Origin: Gammaproteobacteria bacterium
GTDB taxonomy: Bacteria > Pseudomonadota > Gammaproteobacteria > Steroidobacterales > GCA-2729495
Assembly (NCBI GenBank): GCA_015709695.1
Contig: CP054183.1
Span: 2,220,992 to 2,284,991, forward strand
DNA: 64,000 nt
Direction: 5' to 3'
Under the pieces are notes generated by a model that was given only the letters and a program-made list of their open reading frames with translations, was not told the origin of the DNA and made no database searches. Position 1 is the stretch's first letter. Every line of letters begins with the position of its first letter. This document shows positions 34,723 through 44,282 of this stretch, one piece after another. Position numbers and translations under genes: made by a program.

Positions 34723-37182
34723 ATGCGACGCACCCGCGCATTCCTTGCCGTACAGCACCAGCCCGCGACCATCGCCCAAGGCAGGGCTGCGGGAGGGCTG
34801 GCCGTGGCCGCCCTCCTGGCGGCGTTCCCGGCAGCCGCCGAGATCGACGAGATCGTGGTGGTCGCGCAGAAGCGCGAGCAGTCGCTGCAGGAGGTGCCGA
34901 TCGCCATCTCCGCCTATGGCGCCGATTCGCTGAGTGAAGCCGGGGTACGCGACATCCGCGACCTGGCGGTGCTGTCGCCGAGCCTGGTGCTGTCGAGTTC
35001 GCAGTCGGAAACCGCCGGCACCGTGGCCCGTATCCGCGGCATCGGCACCACCGGCGACAACCTCGGCCTGGAATCCTCGGTGGCGGTGTTCATCGACGGC
35101 GTCTACCGCAACCGCAACAACGTGGCGCTGACCGACCTAGGGGAAATCGAGCGCATCGAGGTGCTGCGCGGCCCCCAGGGCACGCTGTTCGGCAAGAACG
35201 CCTCGGCGGGCGTCATCAACATCATCACCAAGTCGCCGGACCTGGACGCGTACAGCGCCCATGCCGATGCCAGCTTCGGCAATTACGACTATTACAACCT
35301 CAGCGCCGGCGCCACCGGTCCGGCCTTCGGCGGCCTCGGCTTCAGGCTCGATGGCACCTTCACCAAGCGCGACGGCTTCATCGATGATCTGGCCTCGGGC
35401 AGCGAGTACAACGACCGCGACCGCTACCTGCTGCGTGCCCAGCTCGGCGGGCCGATCAGCGATGACCTGGACCTGCGCCTGATCGTCGACTACGCCAACC
35501 GCGACGAGACCTGCTGCGCCTCCGTCAGCCGCGTGGTCGGCCCGACAGCGGCCGCCATCGCCGCCGTCGGCGGCAAGGTGGTCAATCCGCCCGATCCCTA
35601 CGCGCGCCAGATGTACAGCAACCCGCAGCGCGGCTACGACCAGGACGTGGAGGAATGGGGCGCCTCGGCGGAGGTGAACTGGGATATCGGCATCGGCACG
35701 GTCACCTCGATCACCGCCTACCGGAAATGGGATTCCGACCGCTCGCAGGACATCGACTTCACCAACGCCGACATCCTCTACCGCGCCCCGGGCACCTACG
35801 AGAACAACTTCGAGACCTTCAGCCAGGAGCTGCGGCTCGCCGGCACCACCGGCCCGGTGGACTGGCTGCTGGGCGCCTACTACATCAACGAGGAACTGAC
35901 CTTCATCGATGCGGTGCGCACCGGAAACGCCTATGAAGGCTATGCGAACCTCCTGCTGTACGGCCTCAATCCCGGCGGTGGCCTGACCCAGCTCAGCACC
36001 ATCACCGGGATGGCGCCCGGCTCCGTCTTCGTGGACGGCCGCGGCGCGCAGAGCGACCACTTCAAGCAGGATGCCGACAGCTGGGCGCTGTTCACGCACA
36101 ACATCTGGAACATCAGCGACGACCTGCGGCTCACCATCGGCCTGCGCTACACCGACGAGAGCAAGGACCTCGACGCCAGGCTGGTCGCCGACAACCCGGC
36201 GTGCACGGCCGCCGCCGCGCGACTGGCCGCCGTGCCGGCTCTGCTGCCCTACCTCACGGCGACCGCGCAGCTGGTCTGCACACCGCTCTACAACTCGCTG
36301 GTGGACGGCAGCTATGCCGGCACCCATGACGACGAGGAATGGAGCGGTACCATCGCCCTGTCCTACGACATCACCGCGGACTGGCTCGCCTATGTCTCCT
36401 ACGGCCGGGGCTACAAGGCCGGAGGCTTCAACCTCGACCGGGCGGGATTCGCCAACCCCCTGATGGCGCTGGCCTTCCCGCCGCCGCGGCCGGTGATCAC
36501 GCCCTCGGCCAGGGACCTCGAGTTCAGCAACGAGACCGTGGATGCCTACGAGATCGGCAGCAAGTCGCGGCTGTGGGACTTCCTCACCCTCAATGTCGCG
36601 GCGTTCTACGAGGAGTTCGACGACTTCCAGCTCAACAGCTTCACCGGCACCGGCTTCACCGTCAGCAACCTGCCGAAGGTGACCTCCAAGGGCGTCGAAC
36701 TGGAGGTGCTCGCGCAGCTGACGGACAGCCTGCGGCTGCAGGGTGGCGCGGCCTACACCGACGCCCGCTACGACGACGGCACGGATACGCCCGCCGCGCT
36801 GCGCAGCCAGCGCCTGACCAATGCGCCGTTCTGGGTGGTGACCGCCGCGGCCACCTGGGAGCAGCCGATTTCGGACATGCTCACCGGGTTCGTGCACGGC
36901 AACTTCCGCTTCAACAGCGACATGAACACCGGCTCGGACCTCGACATCGAGAAGGAGCAGAGTTCCTACGCGGTGGTCGACGCGGGCCTGGGCTTCCGCA
37001 CCAACGACAACCGCTGGGTATTCGAGGTCTGGGGCAACAACATCTTCGACCGCGACTACGCGCAGGTGGTGTTCGACGCCCCGCTCCAGGGCACCGGCAC
37101 CGGACCGGGCTCGACGCAGACCTTCAACGCCTTCCTGGGCGATCCGGCGACCTGGGGCATGACGGTGAGGGTGAACTTCTAG
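34723..37182 (+). CDS. TonB-dependent outer-membrane receptor
   Basis: This 819-aa protein has a signal peptide of about 39 residues ending AAAE. A plug domain follows with VVVAQKREQSLQEVPIAIS (TonB-box-like start), RGIGT, FIDGVYRNRNN, and RIEVLRGPQGTLFGKNASAGVINI. A 22-strand barrel ends in aromatic NF after VRV. This subtype, with the QKREQxLQEVPI start, is expanded in sphingomonads and related oligotrophs and is thought to import large or hydrophobic substrates rather than only siderophores. AGGAGG lies upstream of ATG 34723. It is monocistronic here, with a VPLPA-CTERM protein next in the same direction. Substrate unknown. Confidence 0.92.
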   Translation: MRRTRAFLAVQHQPATIAQGRAAGGLAVAALLAAFPAAAEIDEIVVVAQKREQSLQEVPIAISAYGADSLSEAGVRDIRDLAVLSPSLVLSSSQSETAGTVARIRGIGTTGDNLGLESSVAVFIDGVYRNRNNVALTDLGEIERIEVLRGPQGTLFGKNASAGVINIITKSPDLDAYSAHADASFGNYDYYNLSAGATGPAFGGLGFRLDGTFTKRDGFIDDLASGSEYNDRDRYLLRAQLGGPISDDLDLRLIVDYANRDETCCASVSRVVGPTAAAIAAVGGKVVNPPDPYARQMYSNPQRGYDQDVEEWGASAEVNWDIGIGTVTSITAYRKWDSDRSQDIDFTNADILYRAPGTYENNFETFSQELRLAGTTGPVDWLLGAYYINEELTFIDAVRTGNAYEGYANLLLYGLNPGGGLTQLSTITGMAPGSVFVDGRGAQSDHFKQDADSWALFTHNIWNISDDLRLTIGLRYTDESKDLDARLVADNPACTAAAARLAAVPALLPYLTATAQLVCTPLYNSLVDGSYAGTHDDEEWSGTIALSYDITADWLAYVSYGRGYKAGGFNLDRAGFANPLMALAFPPPRPVITPSARDLEFSNETVDAYEIGSKSRLWDFLTLNVAAFYEEFDDFQLNSFTGTGFTVSNLPKVTSKGVELEVLAQLTDSLRLQGGAAYTDARYDDGTDTPAALRSQRLTNAPFWVVTAAATWEQPISDMLTGFVHGNFRFNSDMNTGSDLDIEKEQSSYAVVDAGLGFRTNDNRWVFEVWGNNIFDRDYAQVVFDAPLQGTGTGPGSTQTFNAFLGDPATWGMTVRVNF

Positions 37183-37291
37183 GCCGGCTTGCCCGGGATT
37201 ATGTAACCCCCGCCCCCAGCGGCATTGCGGCGTTTGCTGCAGCGGCGTAGCGTAGCTCGCAGGGCCCTCGTGGCCCGAATGGAGGCCGGCC

Positions 37292-38095
37292 ATGCAGCAC
37301 ATTGCTTTACTCGTGCTGGTACTCGTGGTTGTCACGCCCAGCGCCGTCACGCAGGCTGCGACGGTGACGACGCTCACCGTCGGTTTCGAATCACCAGACT
37401 TTGCGATCGGCGCGATCGGCGGCAATCCGCCGTACAGCGCCGGCCAGGGCGGCTGGGGCGGCTACTCGGCCGGCGCCATCTCCGATGCACAGGCGCACGG
37501 CGGCACGCAGTCATTGCGCGCGGGCGGATCCCTCACCCTCGGCGCCACCCATTCCCTCGATCCTGCAAACCAGGGCGATTACCCGTCGGCCTCGGTCACG
37601 TTTCCCACCGGCTATGCGTCCGACTGGTGGGTACAGGCCTGGGTGCGCGTGGACTCGGGCGGCGCGGGCGCCCGCCTGGCGATGCCCAGCTGGGGCTGGT
37701 ACCTGCAGATCTCCGGGGCGGGCACGCCATCGCTGGAGTCGGCCATCCCCGGCCAGCCACCCGCCAGCCTGCCCTCGCTCGGCAGCAGCGTCCTCGACCG
37801 GTGGGTGCTGGTGCAGATGGCCCACGATTCCACCGCGGATGACTGCGGCCAGGGCATCGCCGGGCGCTGCATCGATTTCAGCATCCGCGGCGACGACGTC
37901 GATTTCGCCTTCAGCCGCTACTACACGGCTTCCGGGCCGCTGTCGCAGTACCTGATGCTCACCGGCGATGCGTTCTGGGACGACGTTGCGGCAAGCAGCG
38001 GTGCACCGCCGGCCCTCGTGCCCCTGCCCGGCGCTGCCTGGCTGTTCGCCAGCGCCCTCGCGCTGCTGGGAAGGCAGCGGCGCCGCGTCGCCTGA
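37292..38095 (+). CDS. Secreted VPLPA-CTERM protein
   Basis: This 267-aa protein has a signal peptide of about 22 residues (LLVLVLVVVTPSAVTQAA). A beta-rich domain follows (residues 25-235, with TVGFESPDFAIG and WWVQAWVRVDSGG), resembling a lectin/LamG-like sandwich. A short linker leads to the sorting tail VPLPGAAWLFASALALLGRQRRR. GGAGG precedes the ATG. It is the third CTERM protein in the window and probably a surface or matrix protein processed by an exosortase encoded elsewhere. The lectin idea rests on fold pattern only. Confidence 0.78.
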   Translation: MQHIALLVLVLVVVTPSAVTQAATVTTLTVGFESPDFAIGAIGGNPPYSAGQGGWGGYSAGAISDAQAHGGTQSLRAGGSLTLGATHSLDPANQGDYPSASVTFPTGYASDWWVQAWVRVDSGGAGARLAMPSWGWYLQISGAGTPSLESAIPGQPPASLPSLGSSVLDRWVLVQMAHDSTADDCGQGIAGRCIDFSIRGDDVDFAFSRYYTASGPLSQYLMLTGDAFWDDVAASSGAPPALVPLPGAAWLFASALALLGRQRRRVA

Positions 38096-38122
38096 GCACC
38101 GCAAGGCCAGTGGACGGCGGAT

Positions 38123-38773
<651 letters not shown>

Positions 38774-38879
38774 GGGCTGCTCCGTCTGCCACCAGGGCAA
38801 ACATGTTGCGCCTGCCGACGTCATCCGGCCAGCGCCGGCACCGGTGCTACATTACGGTCCTGTGTCCGCCTCCTCCACC

Positions 38880-40346
38880 ATGACCCGCAAGCCATCGGCA
38901 GGCCGCGCTCCGGCACGGTCCGCCACCTGCCTGCTGGCGGTGGTGCTCTCCGCGTCCGGCCAGGTTCCGGAAGCCAGCCCGCCCCCCGCTGCCGCGACAG
39001 CACCCGCACCTGCAGCCGCAGTGGACGCGGCCGCCCTGCGCGACGCGGCCCAGCAGACCTTCCTGCGTCTCATCGACGAGAAACGCTACGAGGAAGCCAT
39101 CGCCATCGCTGCCCAGGTCGTGGACCTGACAACACGCATGCATGGCCAGGACAGCATGGAGATGGTGACGCCGCTCACCAACCTGGGCACGGCGCAGATG
39201 CAGCACGGCGACCTGCTGGCCGCCGAGTCCAGCTACCGCCAGGCCATCGCCATCGTCGAGCGGCGCGACGGCCTGGTGTCGCCGCGCCTGGTGAACCCGC
39301 TGGTCGGCCTCGCCGCCACCTACGCGCGCGGCGGGCTCTACCAGCAGGCCGCCGAGACCTACCACCAGGCATTGCACGCCAATCACACGAGTGCCGGCTT
39401 CTACAACCTCGAGCAACTCAGGATCCGCGACGGCCTGTCCGAGACCTTCCTGGGCATCGGAGAGCTGGCCAAGGCCAACAGCCAGCAGCGCATCCAGCTG
39501 ACGATCCACAAGCGCCACGCACCGGAGGACAGTGCGGCGCTGGCCGAAGCGCTGCAGAAGCTCGGCCGCTGGTACAACCGGACGGGCCAGTACCCGGAGG
39601 CGCAGTCCGCTTTCCAGGAAGCCCGCCGCATCATCCGCGCCAGCGGCGGCGACAAGGACCCGGCGATGGTGGACAGCTATCTCGGCGAAGCGCTGGCCTA
39701 TGGCAACGAAGGCGCCATTCCTGCCTCGGCTGCCGTGCTCAAGCGCGGCCTCGACCTGATCGACTCACAGGAGGTGGTGGACCACCGCAAGCGGGCCCAG
39801 CTGCTGGTCGCGCTGGGCGATCTCTACATCGTCGCGCGCCAGCCCCGGGCCGCGCGCCAGCGCTATGCGGAGGCCTGGCGCGACCTGTCCGGCGACGATG
39901 CGCTGCTCGCGGACCGCGACCGCTACTTCGCGCAGCCCTCGCGCATCGGCGGCCCGCAGCTGCCCGACGTGGTGGACGTGGAAGGCAAGGAACTCAAGGC
40001 CTCGGCCCGCGGTACGGCCGGCCAGGACGAGGGCGTGGTCGTCGCCATGCTCACCGTCACCGCGGACGGTCGCGCCGATGGCGCCCGGATCATCGAATCC
40101 ACGCCGCCCGGGCTGATGGACCGGCAGATGTTGCGGATGCTGGATGCCGCGGCGTTCCGCCCGGCCATGGCGGAGGGGGAGCCCGTGGACCGCCCGGACG
40201 TGCAGCTGCGCCATGCCTTCCGCTATCCGCGCCCGGCACCCGGCCACCCCGACGTGCCATTGCAGTCGCCCGGCCCAGGAAGCGGCGCACCGGGCGGCCC
40301 GCTCGCCTACCCGGGGTCGGATGGGGACCGCCACGATGGGACCTGA
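38880..40346 (+). CDS. TPR protein with C-terminal TonB-like domain
   Basis: This 488-aa protein has an N-terminal export signal or anchor (residues 10-28). An Ala/Pro-rich spacer and tetratricopeptide repeats follow over residues about 55-340 (for example LGTAQMQHGDLLAAESSYRQAI and YNRTGQYPEAQSAFQEA). A TonB-C-like domain near 380-460 has VVVAMLTVTADGRADGARI and LDAAAFRPA. It is an envelope protein, perhaps a periplasmic scaffold that contacts outer-membrane receptors. The start is uncertain, as no clear ribosome site is seen; GTG 38862 is an alternative. Its 3' end overlaps the alcohol dehydrogenase start. Confidence 0.75.
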   Translation: MTRKPSAGRAPARSATCLLAVVLSASGQVPEASPPPAAATAPAPAAAVDAAALRDAAQQTFLRLIDEKRYEEAIAIAAQVVDLTTRMHGQDSMEMVTPLTNLGTAQMQHGDLLAAESSYRQAIAIVERRDGLVSPRLVNPLVGLAATYARGGLYQQAAETYHQALHANHTSAGFYNLEQLRIRDGLSETFLGIGELAKANSQQRIQLTIHKRHAPEDSAALAEALQKLGRWYNRTGQYPEAQSAFQEARRIIRASGGDKDPAMVDSYLGEALAYGNEGAIPASAAVLKRGLDLIDSQEVVDHRKRAQLLVALGDLYIVARQPRAARQRYAEAWRDLSGDDALLADRDRYFAQPSRIGGPQLPDVVDVEGKELKASARGTAGQDEGVVVAMLTVTADGRADGARIIESTPPGLMDRQMLRMLDAAAFRPAMAEGEPVDRPDVQLRHAFRYPRPAPGHPDVPLQSPGPGSGAPGGPLAYPGSDGDRHDGT

Positions 40347-41376
40347 GGCCGAAGTCCTGCGCCGCATGGTCCTCGATGGCCCGGGCGCGCGCCTGCGCGA
40401 GGAACACTGCGACCTGCCCGCCTGCAGCGGCACCCAGGTGCTGATCCGCGTCCACGCCTGTGGCGTGTGCCGCACCGACCTGCACCTGCAGGACGGCGAA
40501 CTGCCGGCCGCCAGCTATCCGCGGGTGCCCGGCCACCAGGCCGTGGGCGAGGTGGTGGCGCGGGGACCCGGGGCGGTGCTGCCTCTCGGGGCATGGATCG
40601 GTGCTGCCTGGCTTGCGGGCACCTGCGGCACCTGCCTGTTCTGCCGCAGCGGCCGCGAGAACCTCTGCGACCAGGCCACGTTCCACGGCTGCCATGTGGA
40701 TGGGGGCTACGCCAGCCACATGCTGGCCGACTCCCGCTACTGCATACCGCTCGAGCGGACGCTGGCTGCCGCGCAGGCCACGCCGCTGCTCTGCGCAGGG
40801 CTGATCGGCTGGCGCGCGCTGCGCATGGCGGGCGACGCGCGCTGCATCGGCATCTACGGCTTCGGCTCGGCCGCGCACCTGGTCACCCAGGTCGCCCGCC
40901 ATGAGGGCCGCCGCGTGCTGGCCTTCACCTCGCCGGGAGACCGCACGGCACAGGACTTCGCCCGCGAACTCGGCGCCGACTGGGCCGGCGGTTCCGACCA
41001 GTCCCCGCCGGAACCGCTGGACGCAGCGCTGATCTTCGCCCCGGTGGGCGCGCTGGTGCCCAAGGCGCTGCGCGACGTCAGGAAGGGCGGCACGGTGGTC
41101 TGCGGCGGCATCCACATGAGCGACATCCCGGCCTTTCCCTACGCCACGCTGTGGGGCGAGCGCCAGGTACGCTCGGTGGCCAACCTGACGCGCGAGGACG
41201 GTGTGTCGTTCATGCGGGCCGCGGCCGCTGCCCGCGTCACGGCACGCATCAGCACCTACCCGCTGCAGCAGGCCAACGAGGCGCTGGACGACCTGCGCGC
41301 CGGCGCCGTCCACGGCACGGCCGTGCTCCTCTGCGGCGAACCGTCATCCGCCACGCCACAGCAGGCGGGCCGGTGA
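40336..41376 (+). CDS. Zinc-dependent alcohol dehydrogenase
   Basis: This 346-aa medium-chain dehydrogenase has catalytic zinc ligands in HACGVCRTDLHL and PGHQAVGEVV. The structural-zinc cysteines are in the TCGTCLFCRSGRENLC segment near residue 100. The Rossmann motif IYGFGSAAHL lies near residue 175. It oxidises or reduces alcohols/aldehydes with NAD(P). ATG 40336 overlaps the TPR gene by 11 bp; ATG 40321 in the same frame is possible and would add five residues. The overlap suggests co-translation, though the functional link is unclear. Confidence 0.9.
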   Translation: MGPEAEVLRRMVLDGPGARLREEHCDLPACSGTQVLIRVHACGVCRTDLHLQDGELPAASYPRVPGHQAVGEVVARGPGAVLPLGAWIGAAWLAGTCGTCLFCRSGRENLCDQATFHGCHVDGGYASHMLADSRYCIPLERTLAAAQATPLLCAGLIGWRALRMAGDARCIGIYGFGSAAHLVTQVARHEGRRVLAFTSPGDRTAQDFARELGADWAGGSDQSPPEPLDAALIFAPVGALVPKALRDVRKGGTVVCGGIHMSDIPAFPYATLWGERQVRSVANLTREDGVSFMRAAAAARVTARISTYPLQQANEALDDLRAGAVHGTAVLLCGEPSSATPQQAGR

Positions 41377-41466
41377 ACGCGTCGCCACGGAAGGTTTATG
41401 CTTGCGGTGATCGCGCAACGGACGGGTGACATGCCACGGGGACAGATCATTGCAGGCCGCGGGTTC

Positions 41467-42213
41467 ATGCGGGCACTCGGCCTGCTGGCGGTGCTGGTAC
41501 TGGCCCTGGCAGCGCCGGCCGGGAGGGCTGCCGCGCCCGACTACGCACTGCTGGAGGAAGCGCTGCTGCAGAACGTCCGCGACGGCTACGTCGACTACGA
41601 CGGCATCGCGGACAACCCGAAGTTCGCCCGCTTCGTCACGGACCTGGCGACCGCGCAGGCACCCACGGAACGCAACGAGGCGCTGGCCTTCTACATCAAT
41701 GCCTACAACGCCTTCGCCATCCAGGGCATCCTCCAGGGCCATACGCCCGATTCCAGCTCCGGCCGGCGGCGCTTCTTCGGCTCGCTGAAGTTCGGGCTGG
41801 GCGGCGGCAAGGTGACGCTGGAGGAGATCGAGCAGCAGCGCCTGCGCCCTTTCGGTGATCCCCGCGCGCAGCTTGCCCTGGCCCGCGCCGCGCTGTCCGG
41901 CCCACGCCTGTCCAGCCACGCCTACCTGCCCGGGACGCTGGACGCGCAGCTCGATGCCGCCAGCAGGCGCTTCGTCAACGACGTCAGCCGCAACCGCTTC
42001 GACATCGCGCGCAGGACGGCATTCCTGTCGCCGCTCTTCGACTGGCACCGCAGCGACTTCGAAGCCGCGGCCGGCAGCCTGCCCGGCTGGCTGGCGCGCC
42101 ATGTCGATGAGCCCGCCAGCCGCGCCGCGCTGCTGGAGGGGCGCCTGGCCCTGCGCTACCTGGATTTCGACTGGGACCTGAACGGCCGATACGCAGGCCC
42201 GGCGAGGCCATAG
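41467..42213 (+). CDS. DUF547 secreted protein
   Basis: This protein has about 248 aa. The signal peptide is MRALGLLAVLVLALAAPAGRA, then the DUF547 domain, with NEALAFYINAYNAFAIQGIL near residue 75 and a conserved C-terminal RYLDFDWDLN. DUF547 proteins are periplasmic or secreted with unknown activity and are often seen beside redox or thiol genes. In-frame ATGs at 41398 and 41431 would give longer N termini that fit a signal peptide less well. It lies just upstream of msrP in the same direction (30-bp gap) and may be part of that operon. Confidence 0.8.
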   Translation: MRALGLLAVLVLALAAPAGRAAAPDYALLEEALLQNVRDGYVDYDGIADNPKFARFVTDLATAQAPTERNEALAFYINAYNAFAIQGILQGHTPDSSSGRRRFFGSLKFGLGGGKVTLEEIEQQRLRPFGDPRAQLALARAALSGPRLSSHAYLPGTLDAQLDAASRRFVNDVSRNRFDIARRTAFLSPLFDWHRSDFEAAAGSLPGWLARHVDEPASRAALLEGRLALRYLDFDWDLNGRYAGPARP

Positions 42214-42243
42214 GCGACACACGACCCCGGGAGCACCCATGCC

Positions 42244-43203
42244 ATGCTGATCAGGCGCCCTGGCCCTGTCCGTTCCTCGGACATCACGCCCGAAGCCGTC
42301 TACCGCAGCCGCCGCCGGCTGCTGGCCGCCGCGGGTTTCGCCGGTGCCGGACTGCTGCTCGGCCGCGGGGCCCCGGCCGGGGACATCCCGGGCCAGTACC
42401 GGCGCCTGACCAGCGTGAGGCAGAGCCCGCTCAGCACCCGCGAAGCCGGCAACAGCTTCGAGGACATCACCCACTACAACAATTTCTACGAGTTCGGGCT
42501 GGACAAGTCCGACCCGGCCGAGCTGTCGGGCGACTTCCGCCCGAAGCCGTGGACCGTCACCATCGACGGCGAGGCCGGCATCAGGGGCCGCTTCACCCTG
42601 GAGGACATCCTCAAACCGCACCCGCTGGAGGAGCGGATCTACCGCTTCCGCTGCGTGGAAGCCTGGTCCATGGTGATCCCCTGGGTGGGTTTTCCGCTGG
42701 GCGACCTGATCAGGCGCTTCGAGCCAACCTCGCAGGCGAAGTTCGTCGCCTTCCAGACCGTGCTGCGGCCCGCCGAGATGCCGGGCCAGCGCAGCCCGGT
42801 GCTCGACTGGCCGTACGTCGAGGGGCTGACCATGGCCGAGGCCATGCACCCGCTGGCCATCCTGGCGGTGGGCCTCTATGGCGTCGAACTGCCCAGCCAG
42901 AACGGCGCACCGCTGCGGCTGGTCGTGCCCTGGAAGTACGGATTCAAGAGCATCAAGTCCATCGTCCGCATCAGCTTCACCGCCAGGCAGCCGCGCACCA
43001 CCTGGTCGGCGGCTGCCGCCGACGAGTACGGCTTCTACGCCAACGTCAACCCGAAGGTGGACCATCCGCGCTGGAGCCAGGCGACCGAGAGGCGCATCGG
43101 CTCCGCGCTGTTCTCGCCCAAGCAGCCGACGCTGCCGTTCAACGGCTACGCCGCGCAGGTCGCCTCGCTCTACACGGGCCTGGACCTGGTGCGGAACTTC
43201 TAG
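42244..43203 (+). CDS. msrP: Periplasmic methionine-sulfoxide reductase catalytic subunit MsrP
   Basis: This 319-aa protein has a Tat-type signal ([15 protein letters not shown], residues 22-36). The molybdopterin-binding SUOX fold follows, with ligand cysteine C137 in [10 protein letters not shown] and the conserved [11 protein letters not shown] and [11 protein letters not shown] segments. MsrP (YedY) reduces both R- and S-methionine sulfoxides in exported proteins, with electrons from the heme protein MsrQ. The msrQ gene starts 14 bp downstream. The family length is about 330 aa. The Tat leader here reads SRRR rather than strict SRRxFLK but is credible. Confidence 0.94.
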   Translation: MLIRRPGPVRSSDITPEAVYRSRRRLLAAAGFAGAGLLLGRGAPAGDIPGQYRRLTSVRQSPLSTREAGNSFEDITHYNNFYEFGLDKSDPAELSGDFRPKPWTVTIDGEAGIRGRFTLEDILKPHPLEERIYRFRCVEAWSMVIPWVGFPLGDLIRRFEPTSQAKFVAFQTVLRPAEMPGQRSPVLDWPYVEGLTMAEAMHPLAILAVGLYGVELPSQNGAPLRLVVPWKYGFKSIKSIVRISFTARQPRTTWSAAAADEYGFYANVNPKVDHPRWSQATERRIGSALFSPKQPTLPFNGYAAQVASLYTGLDLVRNF

Positions 43204-43217
43204 GCCGGGAGCTGGCC

Positions 43218-43835
43218 GTGCCGACCCTGCGGCAGCTGCGGCTGTACTGGAAGCCGCTGGTGTTCGCAGCCGCGCTGCTGCCGCTGCTGCGGCTGGTTGC
43301 CGGCGCCACGGGCCTCGGCGGCACCGGGCTCGGGGCCAACCCCGTGGAGACCATCCAGGACAGCACCGGCCTCTGGGCGCTGCGCCTGCTGCTGGTGACA
43401 CTGTGCGTGACGCCGCTGCGCCAGGCCAGCGGCCAGGCCTGGCCGCTGCGGTTCCGGCGCATGCTCGGGCTGTTCGCCTTCACCTACGCCGCCCTGCACT
43501 TCGCCAATTACCTGCTGCTGGACCGGGCCCTGGATACCAACGAGATCCTGGGCGACCTCACACGGCGGCCCTACATCATCGTCGGCGCCACGGCACTGCT
43601 GATGCTCACCGCGCTGGCCGTGACTTCCACCGCCGGCTGGCGCCGGCGCCTGGGCCGGCGCTGGCAGCTGCTGCACCAGGCGATCTACCCGGCCGCGCTG
43701 CTGGTCTGCTGGCACTTCTGGTGGCAGGTGAAGAAGGACTTCACCGAGCCGCTGGTCTACTGCCTGATCCTGCTGGTGCTGCTTGGATGGCGCGCCTGGC
43801 GGGCGCGGGCGCTGCAGGCGGCGGATGCCGCCTGA
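43218..43835 (+). CDS. msrQ: Heme-binding membrane subunit MsrQ
   Basis: This 205-aa protein has six hydrophobic helices. Family motifs are ANPVETIQDSTGLWALRLLL near residue 40, RRMLGLFAFTYAALHF (heme histidine) and LHQAIYPAALLVCWHFWW (heme histidines). MsrQ (YedZ) takes electrons from the quinone pool or a flavin reductase and passes them to MsrP. GTG 43218 is set by GGGAG seven bases upstream and begins 14 bp after msrP. The two genes form the standard msrPQ pair. Confidence 0.93.
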   Translation: MPTLRQLRLYWKPLVFAAALLPLLRLVAGATGLGGTGLGANPVETIQDSTGLWALRLLLVTLCVTPLRQASGQAWPLRFRRMLGLFAFTYAALHFANYLLLDRALDTNEILGDLTRRPYIIVGATALLMLTALAVTSTAGWRRRLGRRWQLLHQAIYPAALLVCWHFWWQVKKDFTEPLVYCLILLVLLGWRAWRARALQAADAA

Positions 43836-43865
43836 GACTTCCGGGTGGGCTGGCTGCTACCCGCG

Positions 43866-44282
<417 letters not shown>

